Position numbers and translations under genes: made by a program. A stretch of DNA of 64,000 nt, taken from Triplophysa rosa (taxonomy: Eukaryota; Chordata; Actinopteri; Cypriniformes; Nemacheilidae). Location: the NCBI RefSeq assembly GCF_024868665.1, contig NC_079898.1, forward strand, positions 10,597,970-10,661,969. Reading direction: 5' to 3'. The notes beneath the pieces are model-generated. The model had not been told where the DNA came from, made no database searches, and was given only the letters and a program-made list of their open reading frames with translations. Positions within the stretch are counted from its first letter, which is position 1. Each line of letters begins with the position of its first letter. Shown here piece by piece: positions 26,601 to 40,445 of this stretch.

Positions 26601-28289
26601 CCTATGGTTGGGTAAATCATGGACAAAACCAGCCGCTGGGGGAAAGTTCAAAAAACACAAAAGATATTTTGAGAAATGTACATACAATGGAAGTCAATGG
26701 AGGCCAGTTTAAAAAGTATGTTTTTTTGCTTCAAATTCATAATCTTAGATATAAGCGAGCAAATTATTTCCTTACTAATACATGTCAGCACTCCGTCTGA
26801 AAGGAAATAATTTGTCTCCATGCAGCTCTAGGAAGGTGCTAAACACTTCAGTCCCTTTCGTCATCTTTCTCTCACTCTCTATGAACACACACACACGCTA
26901 CAGCACAATAAAATGTGTTATACCCTGATAACTCATCTTTCCTCCGGAACCACGAAGCTTTGATGTGTTTGTGGTTAAAAAGGAAGACAGCATGCAAAAA
27001 AATGATGTCTCTGTGGCTCCTTTAATGTAAGAGGTGTGATGTTTTCAGGCTCTTTAAAAGCTATAAAGGGAGAAAAGCACAAAGTAACATTGAATTTAAT
27101 GTTTTGCATTTCTCTTCATAATAATCTCCTCTTAAAAAATTGAAGAGAGAATATTTGTTATCTTAAAGGGATAGTTCAATTTCTTTCATCGTTTATTCAC
27201 CCGCATGTCATTAGAAACCTGTTTGACTCTCCTCTGCAGAACACAAAATATATTTTATATTGACTTCCATTGTATTGAAACAACATACAAATCCAGAGAG
27301 AGATATACAGATTTTGAACTCCGGTGAAATAAATGATGTTCTATCCTTTAAATGAATAAGAACAAGTGCTGTCAAGCTTTAGTGGCAAAAATCATAACAT
27401 CATAGCATCAATCGCCCTTTGTCCTAACTCTCATAACAGTGTTTGTTTTGATGGACCAATGAAGCAGAGGAGAGATTGAAAACAGACCCTGACCTCTAAG
27501 GACGGGTGTAGTGACTTTACTAGACAGGTGCATCCTGGCGAGAAATCACGACAGAGAAGAACTTGTGTGTTTGTGAGATCAGAGGCACTTTTGACTTTAT
27601 TTCCTGGCAGGAAAAAAATCATTCCAAAGAGTCTACGTATAGATTTTGGGTTCGCCACTTGTACGATGTCCTGTTCATGCTGATGACGGTTGTTTACATT
27701 CAATTTATGCATTTAGCATTTGCTCTTGCTTTGTTGTTATGGGGTTAGTGATTTGTTTAGATGTTGGATATATCCCATGTTTTTGACCTGAAAGTACTCC
27801 ACATCTGTGCTTCAGGTTTGCCAGGTTACAATCAGAGAGAAAAACCATCCATTTCTGAAGTCATAATAAGCTGATGTCATCCACTGGCAGAGCTCTCTTT
27901 TACTCTCTGACACACACATGCGCTCCATGGATGAGATCATTCACAGGTATTAAAGACAGGGAACAAAGGAAATGACTGGCATCCTGTGCTTGCAGCTTCC
28001 TGCCATTCACACATTACACAGCCCTGTGCGCTTTGCCAGAAATATACAGGGATGCGTTTGGAAAAACCTCTGCGTTAATGACCAATCCTATACATGAATT
28101 TTTCTAAAAATCTCTCTCTCTCTTTGTATGTGTGTGCAGGCTGGATTCGAGCTAGTGTCAGTAGATGGAGAGAGTCTCCAAGGTGTCACACATCAGCACG
28201 CTGTGGATGCCATTCGGAGGGCTTTCAGCAACAAGGCCAAAGACCCCATGGAGTTCATCATCAAAGTTCCCAAGAATCCGAGGGAATGA
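8636..28289 (+). CDS. pdzd7: PDZ domain-containing protein 7
   Basis: Scaffold of the Usher type 2 complex at hair-cell stereocilia ankle links and near the photoreceptor cilium; in mammals it binds ADGRV1, usherin and whirlin. Coding exons: 8636-8819, 9053-9190, 9322-9496, 10883-11059, 11624-11771, 13187-13247, 14030-14491, 16421-16627, 17676-17851, 18510-18601, 20153-20244, 21098-21169, 22438-23010, 23796-23896, 28140-28289. All are GT-AG and in frame, giving 935 aa. PDZ1 is near residues 69-152 (RLGFSVRGG), PDZ2 near 195-275 (CLGFNIRGG), the harmonin-homology domain near 550-635 ([31 protein letters not shown]), and PDZ3 near 840-928 ([20 protein letters not shown]). A Ser/Arg/Pro-rich linker separates the last two. 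The start has a good context (TTTGCCATGG). The protein stops about ten residues after PDZ3, shorter than human. Teleosts keep two paralogs; linkage to sfxn3 and lzts2 suggests the 'a' copy. No defects are seen. Confidence 0.96.
8845..8935 (+). repeat. Short interspersed repeat fragment, pdzd7 intron 1
   Basis: Contains the teleost repeat phrase GCATTTGGCAGGTGCTTTTA followed by 'tccaaagcaaattacattgc', which recurs as the tail of many fish SINE/LINE copies. Only the 3' part is present. Family recalled by eye, not by search. Confidence 0.4.
10013..10357. mobile_element. MITE of the TTAAAGGGATAGTTCACCC type
   Basis: Starts TTAAAGGGATAGTTGACCC and ends with the reverse complement form (GGGTGAACTATCCCTTTAA), giving terminal inverted repeats around a 345-bp element with no ORF. 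Internal blocks ('cattgttccccatag', 'cagcagaacaaagaag') match the other copies in this window. The form resembles the short inverted-repeat 'Angel' elements of zebrafish; the family name is tentative. Confidence 0.75.
10388..10669. mobile_element. MITE of the TTAAAGGGATAGTTCACCC type, second copy
   Basis: A full-length relative of the element 30 bp to its left, bounded by TTAAAGGGATAGTTCACCC and GGGTGAACTATCCCTTTAA. It carries the usual internal block AAGAAGATATTTTGAGAAAT and its near complement AAAATATCTTCTTTTCTGTT, so the whole element can fold into one long hairpin. The two copies differ too much to be a recent tandem duplication. Confidence 0.78.
11175..11592. mobile_element. Inverted-repeat element in pdzd7 intron 4
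   Basis: Left end GTTGTCAAATCAATTAATCA pairs with right end 'tcaaattaattgaataatcaatttgac', giving imperfect terminal inverted repeats. The AT-rich interior holds a TATA-like stretch, the 26-bp repeat at 11312-11337 that recurs at 38924-38949, and a tRNA-derived SINE fragment. The right end stops about 31 bases before the exon 5 acceptor. Confidence 0.5.
11401..11510 (+). repeat. tRNA-derived SINE fragment
   Basis: An RNA polymerase III B box, GGTTCGATCCC, lies at 11426-11436 in a tRNA-like context, followed by a tail of TAAATG repeats. The A box half is missing or unrecognisable, so this is a truncated SINE and not a tRNA gene. It is nested in the inverted-repeat element. Confidence 0.55.
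14581..14892 (+). repeat. Dispersed repeat, copy 1, pdzd7 intron 7
   Basis: About 310 bp, strongly similar to 15907-16229 in the same orientation. Shared blocks include GAAGCGTTATGTTTTTATTA, GTAGTGCTTCGAAAGGGAGG and CACTAGATGT near the right end. No ORF. Function unknown; it has the look of an old non-autonomous element. Confidence 0.7.
15907..16229 (+). repeat. Dispersed repeat, copy 2, pdzd7 intron 7
   Basis: Direct-orientation partner of 14581-14892, about 1 kb downstream in the same intron. It has a short insertion (CCGCGGGTCTCCCC) that copy 1 lacks, so the copies diverged or inserted separately. Confidence 0.7.
17953..18203. mobile_element. MITE with 28-bp perfect terminal inverted repeats
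   Basis: Bases 17953-17980 are the exact reverse complement of 18176-18203 (core AGATGCAAAACCCTCTAAA). The 251-bp interior has no ORF. A related copy lacking one end lies at 40446-40602 and shares GATGTTGAGTGAATGCTCTT. Superfamily not assigned. Confidence 0.75.
20262..20545. mobile_element. MITE of the TTAAAGGGATAGTTCACCC type, by exon 11
   Basis: Begins TTAAAGTGATAGTTCACCCC only 17 bases after the exon 11 donor. It carries the family blocks CACAAAAGAAGATATTTTGA and TCTTCAAAATATCTTCTTTT; the right terminus has decayed. Confidence 0.7.
20776..21014. repeat. Inverted-repeat element, pdzd7 intron 11
   Basis: Left block CTTTACAGCGATGCCATAGA is answered on the right by CTATGGCATCGCTTCACACT, so the ends are imperfect inverted repeats around an AT-rich core with 'ggttct' repeats. 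A frequent repeat type in bony fish. No coding content. Confidence 0.6.
21373..21394 (+). repeat. (CA)n microsatellite
   Basis: An uninterrupted run of eleven CA units in pdzd7 intron 12. Confidence 0.9.
23455..23512. repeat. MITE end fragment in pdzd7 intron 13
   Basis: Only the right end of the TTAAAGGGATAGTTCACCC family is left: 'gtgagtaaattatggggc' leading to GGGGTGAACTATCCCTTT. Confidence 0.6.
23926..24650. mobile_element. 725-bp inverted-repeat element, pdzd7 intron 14
   Basis: The 17-base arm ATTCAGACGGTACGCGG (23931-23947) is repeated exactly in inverse at 24630-24646. The interior is GC-richer than the surrounding intron near the right arm and has only chance ORFs. The left end lies 29 bases after the exon 14 donor. 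It looks like a non-autonomous DNA transposon; the superfamily is not assigned. Confidence 0.65.
24651..28139. other. Long last intron of pdzd7
   Basis: Host intron sequence with a partial MITE at about 26640-26745 (AAAACACAAAAGATATTTTG, CAATGGAAGTCAATGGAGGC) and another at 27163-27351. The ORFs at 25398-25688 and 25575-25994 overlap on opposite strands, lack splice context and resemble no family I know. This intron splits PDZ3. Confidence 0.6.
27163..27351. repeat. Decayed MITE of the TTAAAGGGATAGTTCA type
   Basis: Left end TTAAAGGGATAGTTCAATTT and right end CTATCCTTTAAA, with family blocks 'acacaaaatatattttatat' and 'gacttccattgtattg' between. Shorter and more diverged than the intron 3 copies. 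Confidence 0.6.
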
Positions 28290-29080
28290 CCTGAACGCAA
28301 CCAGACTCATGTTTAAATGTTTTTGCGCTAATGCTCTGGGGTATGAAAAAGGGCACATGCCCGGTTTGATAGTGAAGTCATGCCATCATGTCCAGTGGGG
28401 TGAGAGGCAGACCCCTGAGCAAGAATAAAAAAAATGGGCTTCCACGGTGTCCATTCACAGGCACAGATGTTTTTCCTTTCTTAGCTAAATCTATTCCTTC
28501 ATTTTCTGTTTACAAGAAATCTGAGAAAACCATCATAACTTTTGCACCATTAAAGGCACAAAAGCCAGAGTTAACATGATATGAGTGAACTGTGGGTTTC
28601 TATTTTGGGTTCAGCTTTCAGCCCCCGTCAGCGTGTGAGATAAGACGCTGGCGTGACATGCTGATTATGAAAGTCATAACACTACCCATCCAGGCAACAG
28701 TTACACATGAGGCCTCTCCACATTCATGCCTCCAAGAGATTAAACAAAGCCATGTTATGGATTTAGATCCAGATTAGGTCTTTTATTTTTGGGGGTTTGG
28801 TTTAGTTAACTGAAGACTCTTAGTTCCTGTTCTCTGTTTTTTGGCAACATGTATGCATACATTTAACTTGTAATTGTGCCTTAATTCTGCACGTATGGAT
28901 AGTGCAATTGAAATCTATACTTGGTGATGGTTGTAGCATCAGTGTTATATACAGATTTTATTTCTGAGAGACTGTAAGCATCTAGGAAAGCATGTACAAA
29001 GCATCTGATCTGCACTTTTTGCAAGTCATTTTATTACAAAAAACATTGTGTGATTCTAAATAAAAAAGTTAAATGCACAG
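28290..29080 (+). other. pdzd7: pdzd7 3' UTR (inferred)
   Basis: Follows the TGA at 28287-28289. AATAAA hexamers lie at 28424-28429 and 29059-29064; the second is followed by a GT-rich stretch ('ctgtttttattgtgtaag'), as expected for a cleavage site. No ORF of note. Confidence 0.5.
29059..29064 (+). terminator. Likely distal poly(A) signal of pdzd7
   Basis: AATAAA followed within 40 bases by T/GT-rich sequence. Distal of the two hexamers after the stop codon. Confidence 0.45.
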
Positions 29081-29879
29081 TAACCTGTTTTTATTGTGTA
29101 AGACTGTAAATATGACCTTGAATAAGCCACAATTATTGATGAAATACCTTTCTAACTTTCACAATATCAGTGTCAATAACATTGATTAAAAGATTGGTTT
29201 TGCAATTATGAACGCATTGCAACCTGATGCAAGTTTTTACGAGCATTGAAAAATGGGCAAGCGTTAAAAAAACATTTAATTCACTGGTGTAGCCAGATAA
29301 GCTTCTGAATTACTGTTAACTGTATGTATAAATCATAAGACACCGCGTTCAATGTGAGGTGACTTGCTTTAATTAAACACATTTTACAAGAAATATACAG
29401 CATGAAAATATACATGACTACAAACATTATAGATTGACAAAACACACAAGCACATATATGAGGGGAAGATTAAACGTTAATTTGCTTTGGTCTATTCACA
29501 GTGATTACACCTTCAAAATACATATTTTGCATGTGTAAAACAAATATATTGAATATGTCAATATGAGAAATATTCACATGTGTATTTAATCAAAGATGTG
29601 ATTGACTGATAGAAGAGATGTAGTACTGTTGAGAGGAAAGAGAACATGTGCGGTAGTGATTGTATCGTCATATGACTTAAGAAACAAGAGAACAGGATGC
29701 TATTCATTGGACGATTCAACACATTTCTCCCTGTCCAATCACAGTGCTCCTCTGGCCATTAGGATTCTCAGGTTGTGTCATTATAAAGCTATTGCAATAA
29801 CGTTGTACCATCAATGTAGATCGCGTTTTCACGGTTTCAGGACATAATCAATAGCAACGCAAGGTTAGAACGATCACAA

Positions 29880-30147
29880 CCCTTAAGAAAATTAACCATG
29901 TTTTTTTTGTGGTACAAGTGTAGTAATGTTTTTTTGGTGCATTGTTTACTTCGGGCAAAACCATGGTTTTACTACAGTAACCATCGTTTACTATGGTTTT
30001 TACAAAAAACATGGTTTTCAAAACCATGATTATTTTGTGATAACCATTGTTTTACTACAGTAACCATGTTTTTTTGGTTTTAACTGTAGTAAACCATAGT
30101 TTTTACATTTTAACTGTAGTAAAACCATGGTCAATTTTCGTAAGGGG
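29880..30147. mobile_element. CCATGG-rich inverted-repeat element
   Basis: Ends CCCTTAAGAAAATTAACCAT and its near inverse ('accatggtcaattttcgtaaggg'). The interior is built from repeated AACCATGGTTTT and TTTACTACAGTAACCAT units in both orientations, so the strand folds on itself many times. A widespread teleost MITE type; no coding capacity. Confidence 0.65.
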
Positions 30148-30818
30148 AAAAGTGAACCATTCTGACAAATACTAGTGAATTGTTTGGTCTTGAATGAAAA
30201 CAGAGTTTGACTGTCACAGATCTGATAAAGTGATTATCATGATTGTGAAGAGTGTACATTTTCAGTTTTTTTGTTTGTAAAAAGGGAAGCAGTGTTCATA
30301 CAAGGTGAATGTAAAACGCATGCAAGCATCTTTGGTTGAGATGTATGAAATGTCATTTTGCATGCAGCTTTCTCCCCATGACATCGTTTTGCCATTTTAT
30401 TTGCTCTTTTTTACCTGATGCCACACAATCTCACATTGAAAAAATGAAGCATCATTACAGGTGGCTAGCCTTTGTTATGTTTAGGCCCGTCACAGTGTTT
30501 AGGGCAGCTTTCACAATAGCCAAAATGACAACCAGTGATGATGCTTTATGTTTTCAACAGGCATGGATGTGTTCAGACCACAGTTAAATAGATTTTATGA
30601 AAATATGAAAGCAATAACTGCTGTTAGAGCTTTTCATGAATTGCTGATGGCAAATGGTCCCTATAGAGTGTGTGGATCTGTTAAACCCACAGTTACCTGT
30701 GTTACCACAAAATAGCATTAGGTGCTATATATAAAAATATACATCATATATATTTAGATTTTAATTCCTCTTTTGTTCTTTAAAGGATCTGTTCTGTAAA
30801 AAACAAAAAGATAGTGTA

Positions 30819-30840
30819 ATATATATATATATATATATAT
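30819..30840. repeat. (AT)n microsatellite
   Basis: Eleven uninterrupted AT units. Confidence 0.85.
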
Positions 30841-32132
30841 CCCTTTTTTAACAAAATGATCACAAACATTTGATTAGTATTTCTGTATTCAAATCTAACA
30901 TGACATATACTGTATACTGTATGTATTCATAAACTATGTTATTACTGAACAGAAATGCCCCACCCACTATGGCTGGAGAAAGTATAACCTATGTGATGTC
31001 ATAACCTGATACCAGATTGTCTGGCATCATAATGCTACGGTCTCATGCACACATGCAGTTCACTACTGTATGTACAGTGTGCACAGCGATACTTAGGAAA
31101 GAAAAATATATTTTGTCTCTATATCTGCTAGTTATGTTCGCTAATATACAATCTAATTATAAAAATAACACTTCTACATTAGTGATTAGTATCAAATGTA
31201 GTGTAAGCAGCGAGTCTGTGGGATGAAACAGAGAGTTCTTACTGCATAGTGCTGCAAATGGCTGAGAAGAAATGGCACAATGTTATAACTCTAAACATTA
31301 GCATAACAACAAAAACACCAATGCAACAAAACTGCAGTTTCAGTGACCTAACATGAGATGCTCAATAGATCTCCCAGTCTCTTGGTTAATAATGGTACGA
31401 AGGGAGTTAAGCATTGTGTTCAGACCATTACATGATATCACATCTTGTGCATGAACCTCTATTACCATGTAGCTGATGTATGAGGTTCCTCTCACCTGTA
31501 CTTTGATCTTATTGGGCTTCTGATGTGGGCTTCTCATTGTGCATAAGATATTAACCATAATATTAAAAGATTGAGGACATCCTTCCCTTCAACGGTGCTA
31601 ATAAACTGCTGTATGCAGTCACTGTACATTCAATGGAAACCGCTCACAGGTTTCTGAGGCGGTGTGAGGAACATCATAAAGATGAGAAAACACAGCTTCA
31701 TGCTTTATTGGCCTCGGCTGACAGGGCTTGTCCCAAATGGCGCACTTGATGTGACTCACAGTCATGCTGCCTCCTCTCCAAAAAATCATTTGTCGTTTTA
31801 GCAAAGTGAAAAGGTGCGCTCACAAGCACTCCATCGCACTCTTTTTTCAAGACATGGGCAGGAGTTAAACTAAGTCAGTTGAAAAATGTATATGCAACAG
31901 CAACAGGGCTTTATGTTTCTTTAAACAAAGATTTTTCTCCAAAATCACTGTAGAGAATACAAAAACAGTCTGCCGATTCTATCTGGGCCTGGACATGGAA
32001 CGCCACAACAACTGGAATTAAAGTGTTCATGAAAAAGTGTTGAGAAGCATGCCTGTGATGACTGGTGTTCCTCACACAACCACGGTTAAGGTGAAATCTG
32101 AGACGTCGCTGGTAGAGAACGGGATGAGTCTG

Positions 32133-35760
<3,628 letters not shown>

Positions 35761-36245
35761 GGCGAACACACGCCCAGGACATATAATCTGTAGAGAGAAA
35801 CAAGAAGAAGAGACTGAGTTTGTACATAGATCACAGAGGGATGATTTCTACGTTACTTTAGCTCAGTTGGTAGATAATAACTAAAGAAACGGCCAATTAA
35901 AAACAGATTGGCGAGCATTAGCCGTGAGTTATGTGGCTGCGAGGCAGCATTTAATCTGCAATATATTTAGCTTGCTTCTGTGTGCTAAGAGCAGTTTCAC
36001 CAAGTGGAATAATCTGCAAAAAGTCTGCCAGTCCAATCAATTCCAAACACATCCAGCGCACTTCAGAACACACTCCCAAAGGACTTCAAATTGCATTCCT
36101 TACTGCCACACACAAGAGAAACACACAGATCTGAGTTTCAGGAGAGATCAAGCTGCCCTGACTGCAGCGGCATCCCAATGACCTCTACCAGAGCGACAGA
36201 GAGAAAAACGAAAAACAAAGAGAAAAAAAATATTTCTGGGAACTG
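35761..36245. other. lzts2 upstream: leader part and flank
   Basis: On the minus strand 35787-35761 is the 5' UTR part of the first coding exon, preceded by a good acceptor (TTTCTCTCTACAG). The rest has no recognisable exon, repeat or RNA gene. Confidence 0.55.
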
Positions 36246-38056
36246 GGGTTACATGAGTAACCTTATCGTTCCCTTTCAATACGGTTCACTTCGCATTGTG
36301 TTTAGCAAAACGCTATGGGAATCATATCCCATCACGCCGTGCTTACGCGGGGGTAAGCAAACTCTTGCCGAGGTTGATTTTGAACCCCAATTCTCCAAAT
36401 GCCCGAGGACAACAGACCTGCTCGTGCATATCTCTTGTTCCAACTGGGCTAGAATAAGCCATTCGTCTAGATAATTCAGAATGCTATTACCCTCCTGTCT
36501 CAGGGGGGCAAGCGCTGCATCTGCACATTTGGTAAATGTACACTGGGCGAGAGAAAGCCAGAAGGGAATGACCGTGTATTGGTAAGCAGTCACCATTATG
36601 CGAATCTCAAGAGCGGTCTGTGGCGGGATGCTATCGGGATGTGAAAATCGTCTTTCAGATCCTCCTGTTTAAACCAATCCCCAGGGCGAATTTGGGCCAT
36701 AATCCGTTTGGCAGTGAGCATTATGAATGGCCGTCTCATAAGCGAGCGATTCAAAACACGTAAATCTAGAATGGGTATCAGGCTCCTGTCTTTCTGCGGT
36801 ATGAGGAAATAGTGGCTGTAAAACCCTGACTCGCTAGGGCCTGCTAGCGAACTGAAGCGAGTAGCCGTTTATCACCACGTTTATGATACATTCAGAAATA
36901 CCGAAACCCCTATTAAAAACAGGGGTTTCGGCGTTAAAAATAGGGGTTTCGCTATAACAGCGATCGTGGGTTTGGGAACGCGTAGCGTGTGAGCGGGCCT
37001 ATAATTTACAGCATTAGCACCGTGTCCAGTGCCCTGATGAAAACAGAGGACAGGATCTTCGGGTGTGGGCACAGGGTCGAGCAGCAGCCGGGGACCTCTT
37101 ACCCTGGAGACAGGCACACTTTGCCGGAACGGAGCGCTTTAGATCAGGCTCCACTCTCGGCTGCTGCTGGGGCTGTGGCGGTATGGGTGCTGGCTTGGGA
37201 CGTTGCTGCTGTGGCGGAGGTTTTTAACGACTGGTATCAGCAGAGGGCCCCACCCTCTTCGGAAGGAAGTAGCGCATCACCTGCAACGAATTTTATGGTG
37301 CGCAGAGCCAGATCTGTTGTGCTGCGCAGCTCGCGGAATAACACGGGGTTGAGCCCCTTCTCGTCCATATCTCAGAGAAGCTTTGCCTGGAAAACTTGGA
37401 GCACCACCGTCGCGTGGAGGGAAGAAGCAGCTCGGCCGTTGGTGGCGTAAGACTTGGACAGCCAAGGCAGATGTCAGGCGGCACGGCTTGGATGGGTGGC
37501 TGGGTCTCACTTTCCAACTGCTGGCTGAAGATGGGCAGCTATGGATTCCTCCAGAGGTGGGAGCTTCGTATATCCTTTGTCATCAGTGCTGTCAACCGAG
37601 GAGCGCGTGTGGGTGACAGAGCTGTGGGCGCGGGTAGAGTGGGGGCGTGCCACGATCTAGTAAGCTCTTGGCGAACCTCTGGGAATAAGGGATCAGGTCT
37701 CTGGTGGGGAGGCTGCTGACGACGCCCCAGCTGCAGGATCCACTCGTCCAGGCAGCTGTGTTTCGGCTTGATCGGAGACGACCATTCGATGCTGAGCTCC
37801 GCAACCGCTTTGGACAGTATTCTGACGAGCTCGGAGTCAGAGCGAGGAAGCGGCCCAATCGTCGCACTCCGAGGCGGGGGACAGAACTTTATCCAGCTCG
37901 TCTGCCAGCGGTGCTGCCCAAAATAGCGGGCCCAAATGCCATTGGTCTGTGATTTTCACAGACGTTAACCAATAGGCTTCAGTATCAGATAAAACAGGAG
38001 TTTTCCCATAGCGTTTTGCAAAACGCAATGAGAAGTGAACCGTATCGAAAGGGAAC
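36246..38056 (-). mobile_element. Deleted DIRS-like retrotransposon
   Basis: Inverted ends: GTTCCCTTTCAATACGGTTC from 36268 is answered in inverse by a near copy ending at 38056, with shared AAAACGCTATGGGAA. Read on the minus strand, 37867-37592 resembles the gag-like ORF of fish DIRS elements (LALTPSSSEYCPK, PHALLG), 37510-37277 continues it, and 36596-36276 is a reverse transcriptase fragment (YTVIPFWLSLAQCTFTK, LNYLDEWLILAQ). The catalytic YxDD reads YLDE, and the RNase H and recombinase parts are absent. Stop codons and frameshifts abound, so it is dead. DIRS elements replicate by reverse transcription and integrate by tyrosine recombinase. Confidence 0.75.
36276..36596 (-). pseudogene. 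Reverse transcriptase fragment (DIRS-like)
   Basis: About 105 codons open. The palm region is recognisable by LNYLDEWLILAQ and the following HLENWGSKS. The second catalytic aspartate of the YxDD box is Glu here, and the ORF then runs into the inverted terminal repeat, so the rest of the enzyme has been deleted. Confidence 0.7.
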
Positions 38057-39652
38057 AAGTGTATCAACGTCAGTCTGGCTCAAACTTTTTCTAAGAAATT
38101 CTCTTCTGTACACTCGTTTTTCAGCAGCCCCCACATGCCATTTTAGCTGAGGTCTGAATTCTGAGGTTAAAGTGCCAGACATCAGCATGGGAGGACAGTG
38201 TTTCTGTGACCAGTCCTGATCTTCCTCAGTCACACTGTCCTTCTGCTGACTTTGTTTTCTTCTGTTATGCAGATTTTATTGGTGATGTTCTACTGGCCTT
38301 CATGAATTATTGTTCTCTTATACATCATCGTTCCAATCCTCGTTTCTGATTGGTCACCATAAAACACAGCTATGACGCTTCACCCAACAATTCATCCTGC
38401 ATCCGAAATCGGCTACTTCCATACAATATAGTAGCAAAAATAAGTATGAGTCACAAATAGTATGTCCGAAACCTCAGCAGGTGAGAAATACCTAGATGGT
38501 CAACTGCTTCCGCCGAGATTTTTGAGTGTGCATTGGATGGACACTATTCTATCCCATGATGCCACGGGAGCTGAGCAACGGTCAAATTTCAAAAGATAAT
38601 CAAATAAAAATAGCAGAAAACCTTAAGCCGGATGTCCGTTTTCATTTATAAGTACCAATAAATGAATTTCCCATGACTAAATTATGTTTTTATAAATGCC
38701 TACATACAGATTGTCATAGCATACAGGTCACATGACGATAAAACACCTGAGGACTATTTTTCCAGTGGAAGGAAGGCTTCAAGTTGCATTGTTACATATT
38801 TTTAGGCTTTAATATTTGTATTGTGTGGTAATTGTTTTATAAAAGCAATAAGGTAGTTTAAGCTATAGTGCTTTATCGTGAATAAGTCACGGCTAAAGGG
38901 TGTTGATAGGCACGATGCGACACAGCACAGCCTCTCGTACCTTATTGCTTACACAAAAAAAAATTACCCACTTCCTTAAGTTACTTAAACCAGTAACCCT
39001 CAAAAACCTAACAAATATATTTATCTTTCCTAACAATACAGTAAATGCCAGCATACGATATGTTGTTATCTAATGTACTCATGCTACAAATGGTGAAGGG
39101 CCAGGGATCTGTACACCTTTACTACAAGTATAACTGTTTGGGAACAGTCATTTAATTCAGCATCTTTAAACGTATAGTATACACAAACATAATATGAAGT
39201 CTGTAATGATTCCAGCATCAAAAAATAAATCCAGCTGCAGAGTGCTATGACAATGGCGATCTTTCTTCCTGAGCTAGAAATGTGGATATTACAGTAATAT
39301 TACCGGAATATTTGGATGAGAGGGTGAAGTGAATGAGATGAAACACTTTTGAGTTTGAGAGAGAGAAGTGAGGGGGAATAGCGTGACTCCTTCACAGTAA
39401 CAGTTTCCAGGGCGGCTCTCTTCGAGTGCTTACGCACATGGTTCCACTAACGTGGCTATCAGGTATTTCTGCTTCACTGCTTCTTATGAAGTATGTTCCT
39501 GTAGCTAATCCAGCTCTCAAACTGCGATGCGGTTGTGCTCCAAAGCTTAAAAATTAAGACCTTAATGCAAAAAAAGGCAGCAAAAAGGTTTAGAATAGAA
39601 AAGGTGCATCTAAAATGTATTCGAATCCATTATCATTTAAAATTTTGTCCAT
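38057..39652. other. Intergenic, repeat fragments
   Basis: At about 38390-38490 a fragment ('ccgaaatcggctacttcc', ATAGTATGTCCGAAACC) resembles a fish repeat also glimpsed at 56420-56575 and 60286-60402. At 38840-38953 a short palindromic element has ends AGCAATAAGGTA and TACCTTATTGCT; its 26-bp right part recurs exactly, in inverse, at 11312-11337. No gene seen. Confidence 0.5.
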
Positions 39653-39729
39653 ACTGGATGCAGCACGACGCAACATGACAAACTTATTAAGAGCAAGCCG
39701 TTGTCGTGTTGCGTCGCGCTGCATCCAGT
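39653..39729. repeat. 27-bp inverted repeat (hairpin)
   Basis: ACTGGATGCAGC then a CG-rich half at 39653-39679 is answered in inverse at 39703-39729 with two mismatches; the loop is 23 bases. Possibly two facing ends of a fish repeat. Confidence 0.6.
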
Positions 39730-40127
39730 GTAGACACGGTGTTAGACTCTGCACATACTTGCCCAAGCACAACATTGAATGTTCTCTCAAAGCTTGTGAT
39801 AATATGATAAGAAGACCCCCACACAGTATCAGCCCCTCGAAACTTCAAACCAGTCAGTCTGAGACGCCTCCCTGCTGAATGACCTTCAGAAGTTGCTCCT
39901 CTGTTTCCGCTCTTCACAGTTTGAAATCACGAAAGTAAATTTTCCAGTTACTTGCCTCCACCTTTACCAAGGTTTTTACCAAGTCTCCTACACCCCATCA
40001 GCCATCTGTTTGTGAGTTAATTGGAGTGTTTTTGGATAATTCATTTCCATACATAGAAAAGCGATAATTCAATTTTATGTTATTTTCATAGCGCTGCAGT
40101 TTTGCATTATTGTAAAGCAGCCTAAAA

Positions 40128-40440
40128 GGATACTCCGCCCCAAAATGAAAATTCTGCCATGAATAACTCACCCTAAAGTCATACAATAACCCTAAGACCG
40201 CCGTTCATCTTCGGAACACAAATTAAGATAGTCTTAATGAGGTCCTGGGGGGGAGCTTTCTAACTCCCCCCATGAACTGCAAAGCAACTGAGTGGTTCCG
40301 AGCTTAAAGTGATGAGGATACTTTTTTCGTGCAAACAAACAAAAATAAAGACTTTAATCAACAATTTCCTGATTTCCGCATCAGTCTCCTCCAACACGGG
40401 TCCGGAAGACCACATGACACATGCCTCTAAAAGCCACCAC
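40128..40440. repeat. Dispersed cyprinid-type repeat fragment
   Basis: 'ggatactccgccccaaaatg', 'gaccgccgttcatcttcgga' and 'caacacgggtccggaagacc' read like a known short repeat of carp-like fish. It starts like the MITE family but diverges after the first 40 bases. Recognised by eye only. Confidence 0.4.
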
Positions 40441-40445
40441 CATTC

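Larger units (their letters stand above)
29368..32132 (-). other. lzts2: Possible long 3' UTR and flank of lzts2
   Basis: No other gene is seen here. On the minus strand AATAAA lies at 31704-31709 (about 425 bases past the stop) and ATTAAA at 29368-29373. If the latter is used, the lzts2 3' UTR is about 2.8 kb and its end lies about 300 bases from the pdzd7 end. The stretch contains an inverted-repeat element (29880-30147) and an (AT)n run (30819-30840). ORFs are short and unremarkable. Confidence 0.35.
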
